DNA from: Purshia tridentata | Lineage: Eukaryota > Streptophyta > Magnoliopsida > Rosales > Rosaceae | Direction of reading: 5' to 3' | DNA length: 64,000 nucleotides | NCBI GenBank assembly: GCA_003254885.1 | Contig: QANT01007840.1 | Location: 1-64,000 of the forward strand | Shown: piece after piece, positions 23,238 to 35,501 of the stretch | Numbering within the stretch: the first letter of the stretch is position 1 | Layout of the letters: each line of letters begins with the position of its first letter | Made by a program: the position numbers and the translations under genes | The notes under the pieces: generated by a model | Told to the model about the DNA's origin: nothing | Database searches by the model: none | The model's input: the letters and a program-made list of their open reading frames with translations, nothing else

Positions 23238-23975
23238 ATGGATTGTATCAACTTCAGGTTGGAAGGAGAGCATTTATGTGATGTTTCATGGAGTACTAGT
23301 ACTGCAAAAAGCTATGCATGTAGCTTCTGCCAGAGAGAATTCAGGTCTGCTCAAGCTCTTGGGGGTCATATGAATGTCCACAGGAGAGACAGAGCTAGGT
23401 TGAGACTCCTACCACCTACATGCCTGAACCCTAACCCTAACCCTAACCCTAACCCCAACCCTAACTCTTACTTTTCTTGTTCTTGTTCATCATCATCATC
23501 GTCGTCGTCGTCGTCTCTTTCGTCAGCTAAGTGCTTATTACCACTACACAATCACTACTCATCATCCCATTCCTTGCTTTCTCCTGATTCTCTGCAGACT
23601 ACTACTTGTAATGTGCCTACTGCTACTGCACCTTCTTCTTCCTCATCAGCTTGTGCAGATGGAAATAAGAAACTGATGATGATATTGGACTCTCCTCCTC
23701 ATAATCATCAAAACCATGTTCCTTTGATTCATAATCCTAATCCTAAGAAAGGAATGATGAGATCAGTACTACGTAGTACCGTTGTTGAGGCTGGAGATTT
23801 AATGAAGGGTTTTGCACAAGAAGAGGATGATGAGTTCATTGTTAATGTGAAGAAAGATGATGAGAATATTAATACGGTGGATTTGGAATTGGACTTGGAC
23901 ATGGGCTTGCCCATCAAAGATCCTTGTAAACTGGATGAGGAAGTGGATTTGGAACTTCGACTTGGGCATCTCTAG
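23238..23975 (+). CDS. Single C2H2 (QALGGH) zinc-finger repressor 1
   Basis: One exon, 245 residues. It has a single plant-type zinc finger at 26-48 (C28, C31, H44, H48) with the QALGGH core ([20 protein letters not shown]), then [14 protein letters not shown]. This is the signature of the SUPERMAN/RABBIT EARS/ZFP10-11 group. The protein ends in DLELRLGHL, an EAR repression motif (LxLxL) that recruits TOPLESS-type corepressors. The role is therefore a nuclear DNA-binding repressor, probably in organ or cell-type development. The middle is low-complexity: an NP dipeptide run at about 64-76 coded by CCCTAA repeats, then Ser runs. Two short upstream ORFs in the leader could damp translation. The exact ortholog is not resolved. 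Confidence 0.85.
   Translation: MDCINFRLEGEHLCDVSWSTSTAKSYACSFCQREFRSAQALGGHMNVHRRDRARLRLLPPTCLNPNPNPNPNPNPNSYFSCSCSSSSSSSSSSLSSAKCLLPLHNHYSSSHSLLSPDSLQTTTCNVPTATAPSSSSSACADGNKKLMMILDSPPHNHQNHVPLIHNPNPKKGMMRSVLRSTVVEAGDLMKGFAQEEDDEFIVNVKKDDENINTVDLELDLDMGLPIKDPCKLDEEVDLELRLGHL
23427..23466 (+). repeat. CCCTAA hexamer repeat inside the zinc-finger coding region
   Basis: About five near-perfect CCCTAA units, translated as Asn-Pro dipeptides. The unit is six bases, not the seven-base plant telomere unit (CCCTAAA). A six-base unit preserves the frame, so copy number can vary without breaking the gene. Confidence 0.75.
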
Positions 23976-26314
23976 CTCTAGGTGCAATCTTCACTACTTA
24001 ATTGCATGTGTGGAAATTTGCAATCCTTTCTAGCTAGTTTCACTCAATTTTTCTTTCCTTTTCCCTTTTGATGGTCTTCTCAGCCAAGAATTAAATGAGC
24101 TGAGATTAGAGAAGCTAGCTAGCTAGCTAGGTTGATTTATTAAACTTATGAGTATATATATATATATATTCAACCTTCTAAATTTTTCCGCTGTTTTCTT
24201 TTTCGGTTTTAATTGAATTATGGTATGCTTCCTGTAGTAGCTAGCTAGCTAATTGAATATGAATTAAGTACAGTTTAATCATGAACTTTCAATTTTTATT
24301 GTTGTAACTGGTGATCTAAGAGTAGTGAATTAAAGTAGGGGTAGTACTAGTCCTTTTTGGGGCGAGCGTGTGTGCAATTAATGGAGTTGAATCTGCAGCT
24401 ATCCCACATTGACTTGCTATTGTTTTAAATGTCATCATATATACTGTTTTAAAGACAAAGGATATATGGCTCTGTGTAGTTGTGTAGTTGATGTTCTCCC
24501 TTGTGATTGTTCTCTAGGAAATGTAAACCGCATCTTGGGAACAATCTCATTTCCCTTTATCTTTTTCTTTTCCCTTTACTTCCTTTCTTGGAAATGGGAA
24601 ACCAAGAAATGTGAGAAACAAAGATGAATGGCATAGAAAAGAGGAGTTTTTTTTTTTTCCTTTCATATATATTAATTATACCATAAGATCTTCTATGTAA
24701 ACTTTATATGGGGCTTTCTTAAGTTGTCATTCAATCATTCCAAGGCTTAGCAGCTTAGCAAGATTAGATATATGAACGTAAAACCAATGCTAACTTAACA
24801 CAAAATTGTTGTCCATATACATAAAATTATTTGTATCATCTCAACTAATTAATTAGTTTGTATACTATCTCTAATAGTGATGCGATCTACTTATATGAAT
24901 CTAATATCTACACAGTTATATAATGCTAACTTAACACTAAAGTGTTACCAGTATATTATGTATACATAAAATCATTTATACCATATCAACTTATTAATTT
25001 GTATACTATCTCTGTTCTCTTATACGTACTGATATGATCTTTTTGTATGAATCCAATTTTGTGCACAATATCACTAAGAAAATATATAAGATGATCAACT
25101 GAGATAATATCTCTTTTATAGTGATATGCTCGGTGCTAACAAGTTCTAGTGTGTGCGTTTTGACTCTCGGGTGCCAATCCCATGAGTTTGAGTGAAAGAC
25201 AAGAAAAATGGCTATTCGTAATTATATTAAGAGCACCAATTAATACACACGAATCATGATCATTAGATAGCTAGGAACAGGTTTAGCAGCTGCGCAGTAA
25301 TCAACATATGGGATCTGCTGATCTACAACCAAAATAATTCTAAGTTCTAACTAATAAACCTTTATTTGTATATATACTTGTATTAAAAACCATTACTATA
25401 TTTAAATTAATACAATCTGAAATTAATTGATGTGCACTCTTAAATGAGAGCTGTACGTACTTCCAGCCTCCAGTACTCCAGTAATTTGTTTGAATACATA
25501 GGATTTATCATGATTTGATGCCTAGCTATATCAAAGAAGGATCGATCAAGTACATTGCCAAATTAATGCAAGAGAAAATTAATTCATATATATAATAAAG
25601 TATTGGCATTGCCTATTTGCCTTGTCCAATGATGCAAAGACATGGTGGGAGGGAGATATTGCAGTTCCCAAGTTCTGAAATCTTGCATGTTCCCCAAAAT
25701 CTCTGGTGGTCAGATACATACATGATGGCCTTTCCTTATTAAGCACCGCATAATTTAGTCACTGCAACCCAAAACAAGATAAATGACACACAGTCACACT
25801 CTGTAGCTCAGTATCTGAGTTACTCTCTCTTTAGAAAATATAGTTAATTTAATGGGATATTTGTGAAATGAAAAGCAGTGAGTGAGTGAGTGAGTAGAGC
25901 AGTACTTACACTCTAGCTGTGGCCATTGGGGGATTGAGCCTTGAAAGCTTTGAAAGGTTGAAAGGTTGAAAGGTTGAAAGGTTGAAATGAATTATGGGTA
26001 GCTATGAGTAATTGAGTATGAAGTGGTCAGTGTAAGTGTGTTGTGAAGTGTAGGACTGTAGGTATTGAAAGAAAGAAGAAGGTAAGAAATGGACATCTGG
26101 GGGTCTCGGACAGAACCTGCCAAACTGCTTGTTTTTGTGAAAGAAAAGTAGGCCCATCGCAGCATGGGATAAAGTAGTCAGTCGGCGCACGTCACCATCC
26201 CCACCCATTCATTCATTCATACTTTTTAATTAATTTATTATTTGATTGTGCCTAGCTTTCTTGGTCTCGTTTCATACGTTTAACACATGTTTATGGAAGC
26301 ATATATTTCATCAA
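23976..26314. other. Intergenic between C2H2 gene 1 and tRNA-Trp
   Basis: No gene supported. It holds a GCTAGCTAGC run near 24113-24131, a TA repeat near 24154-24170 and an 8-base tandem repeat at 25951-25988 (listed). Two blocks around 24760-24850 and 24925-25010 share phrases such as TGCTAACTTAACAC and ATACATAAAAT, so they look like a diverged duplication. Confidence 0.4.
25951..25988. repeat. GTTGAAAG tandem repeat
   Basis: Nearly five copies of the 8-base unit GTTGAAAG, just after a related TTGAAAGC. Simple minisatellite, no gene context. Confidence 0.8.
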
Positions 26315-26386
26315 GGATCTGTGGCGCAATGGTAGCGCGTCTGACTCCAGATCAGAAGGTTGCGTGTTCGATTCACGTCAGGTTCA
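26315..26386 (+). tRNA. tRNA-Trp (anticodon CCA)
   Basis: A complete 72-base cloverleaf. The acceptor stem GGATCTG pairs with CAGGTTC (two G-U pairs), the D arm is GCGC/GCGC, and the anticodon arm TCTGA-CTCCAGA-TCAGA carries CCA. The T arm is GCGTG-TTCGATT-CACGT. Box A (TGGCGCAATGG) and box B (GTTCGATTC) are intact. The gene has no intron and no encoded CCA tail. A CAA just upstream (TCAAGG) is the usual plant start context and a T run follows as Pol III terminator. It decodes UGG. Confidence 0.95.
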
Positions 26387-29300
26387 TTTTTTGCTAAGTT
26401 AGAGTATTAGACTTAGGTAATTAACATTGCTTAATTAGTTATGCTGTCAGATATTTTTTTTAATAAAGAAAAAAATTTCTCTTTTCTTTTCTCTCAAGAT
26501 TCAGTCTGAACTTTGAAGATATTCCCATTTGAAAACTTGACTATTTAAGAATGTTCCAAAACTACAAACACCAATCAGTGTCAATGAATTTCACTTTGAT
26601 AAAGAAAAAAAGGGTCCTTAAATTCGGTCCAACCACCTGCTTACAATGAACAACGCAATAAATTAAAAGTTCCAAAAGCTTGTAAGTTTTTTGTTTTTAT
26701 AATTCATTAAAATATATTAATTGATGCAATTGGTCTGAAAGCTAGTGGGTCAAATGGTTTGACCTGCAGGCCTTCTGCTGACTCTGGTTCCAGAATCTTT
26801 GAATGTTGGGCTTCTTTTTATTTTTTGGGCTTTGAATGCTTACGAGCTTATAACTCTGCTGAATTAAAATAGTATCGATCCCTTATATGCGTAGCAGCAA
26901 AGCTTTAGACTTTGATTTAGTCCAGCAATGGAGGAATAAAAAAACTCTTTTATTACTTAACAAACTAAAAGACAGAGAAACTGACAAAGAGAAAAGGTTA
27001 TAATCAGAGTTCAAAATACAACACAAAATGATTTGGTGGAGAATTGAAGTTGTTGCAGCACTACTCACGTTGTTGTTTTTGTTGTCCATGTTTATGTTCT
27101 TGCCATTGTCCATTTATATATATTGATTCCTATCTTTTCCTCTTAGAAATTTCTTGCAGATTGGGTCATAAATCATTTTCTTAATTGTAATTCCTTGACT
27201 AAACCCAATATTTCCTGTACTTGAAGACAAAATTTAAAGATAACGAATTTAATTTGATTAATATTCTCGTATCTCCTCATTCTTTTAAACCACTATGAAC
27301 ACAAAAGGAAATTAATGATTAATTACTCTTTGACATGGAAAATTATGTGTCCTAACCAATTTTTAAGATGTACATATTGATCATTTTATTATAACTAGCT
27401 AGGGAGAAGTTGTATCATATCTAGAAGTTAAGCGTGGAATGAATAGGATGTTTTGTCCACATAGTGACCCAATAACAACATGTTGTATCATATCACTAGC
27501 TTATCAATGATATGGCACATTCATGCATGCACATACATAGATAGAATAAATATAAATTCTTTCAAGGAAAATATATAATCTGTCATTTCTGCAGAATATG
27601 AGTTAATTACAAGATGAGAGATCAGTTAATCAGTCCAGTTGTTATTTCTCATGTAAACCTCTCGTGCTTTGTAAACGACACACCTACCTAATATGCCAGT
27701 AACCTGCTACACTAATTAAATATTAATTTCGGCCTGCATACATAGTAACATAATACATATTATATTAATTAATTAATTAATTATGTATGTGTATATATAC
27801 AGTATACTATTTCTATTATTAGCAAATATACATATACAATCAAGGCATCCACGAGGCCATTACCTAATTAAAACAAAAAATAGTTAATTTTAGTTTAGTT
27901 GGCTTAGATAGAGTTTTGTATAAATCGTTATATTTATATTATTAAAAAAATATAACTAATTTAATAGCTTTCAAAAGTGAAAAAAAACGATAAATTCATT
28001 GCATCACAAAAATGGCATGAACAGGGCATGACGGTCAAATTAAGGGAATTCCAGAACCATAATTAAGCTTGAATTAAGTATATATCTACTTATCAGCCAC
28101 GTGCCCATTTGACATGAAATTAGCTAGCTAGCTAGCTTAGCATGATGGTGATTGTGATGACATAAAGCTGATGTACGTGTTTGTAATTGATTATATATAT
28201 ATATATATATATATATGTGGGTGTAAAAAAGTTACACTTACGTACAAACTATAAGCTCCAAAAATGCGCTGTTTATTGGTTATTATTATATCTCATATAG
28301 GAAGGTTCCTACAGCTTTCCTCACATATGCGATCAGCAAGATCAGTATGAAAAACTGTTCTATCTCTCACCAAACTACGAAAAACAGAGTATTAGAAGGT
28401 GTTCAATTATTTTAATTTGTTATGTATATATATATATATATATATATATGTTCTGCCTAGTTGAATTCATTACAAGTTATGGCTGTGCCATGTCATCATT
28501 TGTGGCATTATCGCGAAACTCTTGACCATATCTTTAATTGGTTACTAATGGTAATTAAAGGAGCTACTGAAATTAAGCTAGGATCAAAATCATCAAATAC
28601 TTAAATAGATCGATACTCCTTTTTTTTTTTTTCTTAATAAAAAATGATAATATTGTATATTATCATCAGGTGCATTGATCCAAAGATCTGTTTCCGTTTT
28701 CAAAACGTAAATTTACTGCCTACCTTATTGTAACTCCAAAGGTCGCAAAAGTGAAATTTTAGGATAGATAATAATTTTTTCTTTTTTTTTAGGACGGTAA
28801 ATGATAGCATGGATAAGGAATTTAACCATATATAATATATAGGAGTTGAATTAATGCACAATCAGAAGTTAGAAGCATGTTTAATAATGATCTATTACTT
28901 TCATTGTGTATCTAGAGATAAAACTAGATTAACTTATTTCATTAATTAGCACTTTCTCATATGTTAATCGATATCTATTGAGCACCACTTGCGTGCATGT
29001 TGGTTGAATTAGGTTTTAAAAATTCGATAACCTAGAATATATATCGTAGCAAAGTCATCATGTTTACATAACTTGGACTATACATAATTAAGAATCCCCT
29101 CTTGTCCAAATTAAAGAGTATATATACCCTTGCATGCTCATTGTATAATTAACCACCCCAAAAACAAAAAAAAAAGGGATCATATGAGTGAAATTGTTAA
29201 TTAATTAAGCACTAGTCGTATTAATTAAGTGGGTGGATTGCAAGAGCAAGAAGATCTATTATAATTGATTAATTAAAGCCCTTATAACCTGATTAATTAT

Positions 29301-29674
29301 GTACATATACATATATAAGATAAAGAAGTAATTAATTAAGCTAGAGAGAGATGACAAAGGAAGAGGGTAGAGTTGTAATTATTGGGACACAATAAATGAT
29401 AGATAGTACTTGATTAGGAACAAGATCGAAGATCGAATCCATTTTGCAGCCGGCTGTGAGAATAAGGTCTTTGAGCAAACTTCTAAGACTTTTCCTCACA
29501 ACACACTTTCACGTACGTGTCACTTCTCAAACTCTCTCTCACACATAGACAATACCTATGTCTTTTGTTTGTCTTCTGTCGTCTCACACCTTCACCTTCA
29601 CCAACACCTCCTCTCTGTAATACACCATATATATATATATATCGTCCTTTATTTAACCCACCAAGAAATCAACC
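26387..29674. other. Intergenic, promoter side of C2H2 gene 2
   Basis: A long AT-rich stretch without a supported gene. TA microsatellites lie at about 28192-28215 and 28423-28449, an ATTA run is near 27764-27783, and a GCTAGCTAGC run near 28120-28137. The last 60 bases before the zinc-finger ATG contain a TA run (29628-29642) that may serve as TATA box. Confidence 0.45.
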
Positions 29675-30343
29675 ATGGAATCCAACCATAATCATGAAGA
29701 TCATTCCAAGACCTCGAGCGACGAAGATCAAACGGCGCCGGATCTGAACAATGATGAGCTGGCGCGGACGGGGCGGTCCTACGAGTGTGTGTTCTGCAAG
29801 AGAGGCTTCACTACGGCGCAGGCCTTGGGGGGACACATGAATATTCATCGCAAGGAGAGAGCCATCAAGACCAGGCCAACTTCTGCACCTAATTTCACTA
29901 CTACTACTACTACTACAACATCAACCCAACCAGTTCATAATAATCATCATTCCACTACCCTCGGATCCTACCCTGCAATTCATTCGACGGCTCTTGATGA
30001 TCACCAGCTAGATCATTTCAACTACACAACATATATTCCAGCACCAACTTGGGTTGTGGGTCACCCACATGCACTAAACCCTAGTGATGATCATGAGGAG
30101 GAGGACTTGTGCAGTAGAAACTACCCAAGGCTTGATCATCATGATCAGAGTTTGTTTACGGACAACCAGGATTGGAGATCAGGGCGTAGTCTCAGTCTGG
30201 GAATTGGGCCATCATCGCAATATGTAGATGAGCATCATCATCATCATAACAAACAAATTAGAGTGGCTAATGGTGGCAGCTGCACACAATTAGGAGATGC
30301 TCATGAATTGGATTTGGAGCTTCGACTCGGTCATGATCCATAG
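29675..30343 (+). CDS. Single C2H2 (QALGGH) zinc-finger repressor 2, TAC1/LATE-like
   Basis: One exon, 222 residues. The acidic, His-rich N-terminus precedes one finger at 36-58 (C38, C41, H54, H58): [20 protein letters not shown], then NIHRKERA. The KRGF and MNIHRKER wording is that of the TAC1 (telomerase activator) and LATE FLOWERING type rather than of SUPERMAN proper. Thr and His runs fill the middle. The end, [10 protein letters not shown], is an EAR repression motif. It is expected to be a nuclear transcription regulator. It lies 5.7 kb from the other C2H2 gene on the same strand and shares the finger and EAR tail, so the two may be an old tandem pair. Paralogue identity is not resolved. 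Confidence 0.85.
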   Translation: MESNHNHEDHSKTSSDEDQTAPDLNNDELARTGRSYECVFCKRGFTTAQALGGHMNIHRKERAIKTRPTSAPNFTTTTTTTTSTQPVHNNHHSTTLGSYPAIHSTALDDHQLDHFNYTTYIPAPTWVVGHPHALNPSDDHEEEDLCSRNYPRLDHHDQSLFTDNQDWRSGRSLSLGIGPSSQYVDEHHHHHNKQIRVANGGSCTQLGDAHELDLELRLGHDP

Positions 30344-33161
30344 TGTTTTTTTTTTTATCAAGGATTATTCATCGATTGAGAGCATATATAATTAATTATA
30401 TATTTAAATATATACTACTTTCTATTAATTTGTTGTACAGTTCGGATCGATTCTGTACATTTTCAATTCCATATTTCTTAATTTTGTGGGAAATTAAGAA
30501 GAAACCAGCTAGTGTTATTAGAATATGTTTTCAAGCCTATTTTTCTTGTGGCAATTTTACTAGCTAGGATATAAAGGCTGCAGGCAGATAGCCATCGAGG
30601 AGAAGCTAGCAAATACATTCATGTTTCCAATTAATCGCTTCTTCCATATCTACACACCTAGCCCTAATTTTTGTTAGGGTACGTTCTCATGTGAAATCGA
30701 TGTTAATTTTCTTTTGTATGCCTTCTTCTGCCATACATTTTATTCCCCACCCCCTCTTTTTTTTTTTTGTTGTTGTTGTTGTTATTCAATACCCCAACTT
30801 GCTCACATATTCTTGTTAACCAGAAACAAATTACAGTATATATAAATTAGAATATTACTTGCTAATTTTCTTTTCATGCTGAATTTGAGCGGTAGATATT
30901 GCTATATAAATTACATATTCACCAGTGAGTTATATATGTGTGTGTTTTTTTCTTTTGAGAAGTGGAATTAATTAATCACACGTACAGCTAGCTGGGAGAC
31001 TATAAACATGTTAAAATTTGTCTAAATAGTTTGTATATATGCCCAATTCCAAACAAAGGTAATGTTAATGCAAATGTACCAGTAGCTAGCTTGGTTATTA
31101 ATTACTTTTATCGCTTCTCTATATATGAAAGAGTAACCAATTATATGTGTGATCGAGTGCAGTTTATAGACATCGATCTTAATTGGGTGGATATATAATA
31201 AAAGGAGGGTAAAATTCCAAACTGATCATTTGGTAAGTCAATATAGTATATCACTTTGTTTACAGTACCTCAGGAATGATATGGCCATGCAATTTGATTA
31301 AGGTTTTTCTGCTGGGATTTTAGTGTCACTCTCCTGCACACAGTAGCTAGCTAATTAATTAGTTTGGTCATCATTGAAAGTTGTGAATGGCTGTCTTGAG
31401 AACTAGGCAGTACTATTTAGATTATGGAATATAATGCATAGTTAAGATATTTATTCACTTCAATAGCATTAATTCTTAAGCTCCAATACCGTATGATATA
31501 TATGTATATATATGTATATAAATTAGAAAAGAAATCAGAGTTAATAATACTGGTGTCTAGCTTCATCTTATAAAAGCCTATGCCCGCATGAATTATTACT
31601 GATAATAAAGTTTTACAAAACAAAAATTAATGCCATTAATTTATTTTGTGAAGTAAACTGCATGAAATTTATTAATAAGCTTCACAGCTAGTTAAATTAA
31701 TTTACTGAGGATGCTGTCGCGCCCTTGATCCATGTTATATATGAAAACAGTATAAAATGCAAAATGAGATCGATATTCAGTGTCTTTATAACGCATGATG
31801 GAGTTTCAACTGCAAATTCACTTAGATTAATTCATGGAATCGTAGCTCGAGCTCATAAAATCGATTGAGAGATCTGTTTGTTAATTTGTTCATATGAATA
31901 TATATATTCATTAATGAGATATCTTTGATTGGAGTTTTGTGTGATCGATCATGAGGTGGAGCTGCTGGTGACCCTGCAGTGCTTCTTGTTCTTGCATTTG
32001 GATATTTTAATTATGAGCTTTAAATATATATAATTTCTGGTAAATATTTTCATTTGAATTACTTACCATGCTAAATTTGCTGCAAACCCAAGTTTCTATG
32101 GTTGATGTTCATAGAGCTGTTATATATATATATATAACTGGAATGTAGCAACTATATATATATATTGGAAGCTGAGTATTAAACTATACTACAACTAATT
32201 TTATACCTACACACACACATATATATTATATAAAAGAGAAACCAGATCGACTTGACCAAAGGAATTTGGAAGAATTTTATGCATGCAGCGGCCATAGGAG
32301 TATAATGGAGTAGTTCATGAATCATGACGTACGATATCGAATGGCCTTAATTGACCTGGTCTTTATTCTTTAATTAACTACAACCACAACACACACAGAG
32401 TCCTGAGCCTGCAGAGGACTTAATTATAATTAGTACTACTCTTGGCTCTTACTTGCTTGACCTATCTAGTCAATTAATTTGCACATCCAAGTATCCAACT
32501 TATAATTAATTAATTAATTTACTAGTTTAATTAATTATCTTTTTCTCGCTCAGTTGTAATGCAACTTGCAAGAAGTACTCAAATTAATGAACAAAAGTTC
32601 TTGTGAAGAGTGCAAGGACTATTTGCCGGGGCTTCTAAAATAAACTAGTTGCTGAATGCTGACTAATTGAGCCTAACTTGGGCCAATCGGCTTACCTGGC
32701 CCAAAACGGCAAAACCTTCCGCGTGACCAACACTACCCCATGTCACTGTGGACTTCAAGACTCTCTATAATCTGATTGAGAATAAAGTCCAATTGTGACT
32801 CAAAACTGAAAAATCCATCATAATGATTTTTAGTATGTACATTTAGACCCTAGTAATTTTAATTTTTAAGATTAATAAAATTTATGATTTTATTAAACCA
32901 TAACAATTATGTTTATTTTATAAAAAAAAAAAGTAAAAAAAAAAAAAAAGAATGTTGGGCTGTAGCTGATGAAACGGCATATAACCACCTGCTACAAACT
33001 TCAGGCATTCAACTTCTATTTGATACATTTTAAACATCTTTACATAAACATACCAGTGTATCTTACAAGCACAAGGAAACCATTGTTTACAGTGAAAATC
33101 AAGTGTCTTCCTTCCATATTCAACTTAAAACTAGTGGCTGTATCAATCCATCATGGATCAG
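30344..33161. other. Intergenic after C2H2 gene 2
   Basis: Very AT-rich with many TA and AATT runs (for example 31496-31517, 32120-32136, 32505-32520) and adenine runs at 32920-32950. Nothing coding is supported. The last part up to 33161 is probably the 3' UTR of the minus-strand SNARE gene. Confidence 0.45.
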
Positions 33162-35501
33162 TTACCTAGTGAGATAGTATATAACTAGGAAAATGACCAC
33201 AAACGATGCCACTAGTGTAAACATTCTCTGGCTTGACTTGGTCTCAAAAACCTGAACAAAATGAAACCCTATGAATTAGAAGGGGACCCTTGGAAGGATA
33301 AATGAAGAAAAACCCCTATAATTTTGAAAAAGGAAATGATAAATTTGGAAAGGAGTTCAGTGACAGATATCTAGCGTACTTACCATCTTGAACTTGTCCA
33401 TTGTACCAGATAGCACTCCCCTTGATGAATCCATATCATTGCCCTGAATTAGGCAATGCACATTATGATTAGATAACATACATACGATGTAAAATATAGA
33501 GAGAAGGATCTCTTAGCTGCAGCATACATACCATTCGGTCCAGCATGTGATTATGACTCTCCACCTCCTCATTTATATCACCTGACAACTGTTGAAAAGA
33601 AATGGATAAGTATTTGGTTTTTTCTGTTTGATCTAGGATTAGTTTATGATTGGGAATTCAGGAGACACTAAAGCCTATGAGAGTTTAAGTCTACAAATAC
33701 AGAACATCAACGAGCATTATATTTCTCTTACAATAATTTGTCAACCCTAGCTTACAACTTCACATAAAAAACTACAGTTTTAACACTAGTGGATTTTGTC
33801 AAACATCAAGTTCAAGAGGTGATGTTTTATTAACACTGAAAAAAAGAGAGCAAAGAATATTTCAATCCCTCATTCAATTAGAAGGATTTCATTGTTGCTT
33901 TATTTGTTTTGCCAATAAGGAAAAGGTAAACATCAAGAATATATACAAGAAAATTTTAACCAACCATACTACAAAATTCAAAAGCTACTTCTGCCTCCTC
34001 AACCTATTCAAACATTTGAACAAAGCATGGATTGACTAGACAATAATACAAAATCTTATTGATATTGTAACCCAACAATCATATATATCGAAGCTAGTCA
34101 GGAACCACCACAATCTCAATTGCAAAACTTGCAAGTTTCCAGGCATTAAAAGACGAGGGAAAGGAGAGGGGAGGGGGACAAGGAGGTGGCTTACTCTCTT
34201 GAGTAAAAGGACTCTATCTTGCAATCCTTCCACTGTCCTTTCATTATCGTGTTCATCAATTTCATGGGAGTAGGAAGATGTGGCCCTAATGCCACCTTCT
34301 TCAATGCCATCAAACAGAGCAACTTTGTTGCTGCGGAAGTCCCTGCACATAATTAGATTTCATGATATTGTTAGAATGATCGGCAAACACACCATTAACA
34401 ACATAAATTTCCTTCAAATGAAACATGTGAAGAATCCAGTAAAATTGACAAAATCTTCAATAACGAGAACAATATGTTCATATCAGTTGTTTATCTTTCC
34501 AGCCTTCCAGTCAAGACACTATGCAAATATAAAGGGATTGATCAATACAAAAAGTTCAAACCTTGCAGGCATCAAAACGAAGTTCTAGCATTTCAAAATT
34601 GACATACTGGTCTTAAAAGGTGATGAATTGTTTATGGGAAAAGTTAAAATAAATGGAATCCGTTTGACCATAGAATTACAATCATGACCTTATATAATTT
34701 TATTACGCTCAAAATTAGTTCAAATTGCACAATTTTGAAGGATTAGATGATCTAAAGCTCATTTTTTGTGGGAAATAATATAACATATTTTATTTTTATG
34801 GTGAAAAGGTGATTAAATTGTCATTTCCTAATCAACTTCATATAAGGTCCAACTACAGGGGATATATGTGAATTTTACCCTTGTCTATTCCTTAGTTCCA
34901 AAAAAAAAATGTGTGGTAATGGATCCATCAGTACCAGTAATTAAAGAGAAACTTACAGTATCCATCGAATCCTTTTCTCATCAAATTATTGTTAAACACA
35001 TCCCAACCAGGCAATAGCATGCCTGCATACCCTAGAGATAAAGCATCCCAATGTTTTGTGATGTGAGATGTCCCACATGAGCGAGCAATCGTACTTGAAT
35101 TGGTCCAAAACAACCAAAACATAATTTAATAAAAGAACTGACTAACCCAGAAAACAAACAATTTGTTTGGATAACATTTGCATTGATTGTATCAATTGGA
35201 ATGGAAGATTAGGTAACACCTAAGCCAAATGGGTTTTCAAATTCACTAATCAAACAACCAAACGAAGTCGAATTCTCTCTGTTCATCACTCAGTCAGTAC
35301 TTAGGACACACAACAAACAACACGAAGGCATAGCAGAAACCATACGTTATGCACAGATCTAATAAGAATTATCTATTTACGTAACAGAATCAGGTAAATA
35401 TGTTTCTGAATGTTCTGGAACTAAGAAAATAAAATTGTAAAAAAACCAAATCAATCAGATTCGCATCGATATCGTAAATGAGCTAACCTTCGACCATTCA
35501 T
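33162..35501 (-). CDS. BET11: Bet1-type Qc-SNARE (BET11/BS14a)
   Basis: Five coding exons on the minus strand: 35488-35501 (14 bases only), 34195-34342, 33532-33588, 33384-33443, 33162-33251. They give 122 residues, the usual length of plant Bet1 homologues. The start is MNGRRDFRSNKVALFDGIEE. The SNARE coiled coil covers about 38-95 (LKRLSGDINEEVESHNHMLD, then RMGNDMDSSRGVLSGTMDKF). A single C-terminal membrane anchor covers about 102-119 (FTLVASFVVIFLVIYYL), followed by TR. The family serves ER-Golgi and intra-Golgi vesicle fusion. In Arabidopsis, as I recall, BS14a lies between myosin XI-J and DOHH, as here. The first intron is about 1.1 kb. A 5' UTR intron is possible upstream (CTCGAAACG|GTAACG near 35716). 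Confidence 0.93.

Noticed and set aside
34928-35122. Possible snRNA-type promoter motif (GTCCCACAT) in the first BET11 intron
   Set aside because: The upstream element is imperfect (ATGAG in place of ATCG), no TATA follows at the expected distance, and no snRNA-like sequence lies downstream.
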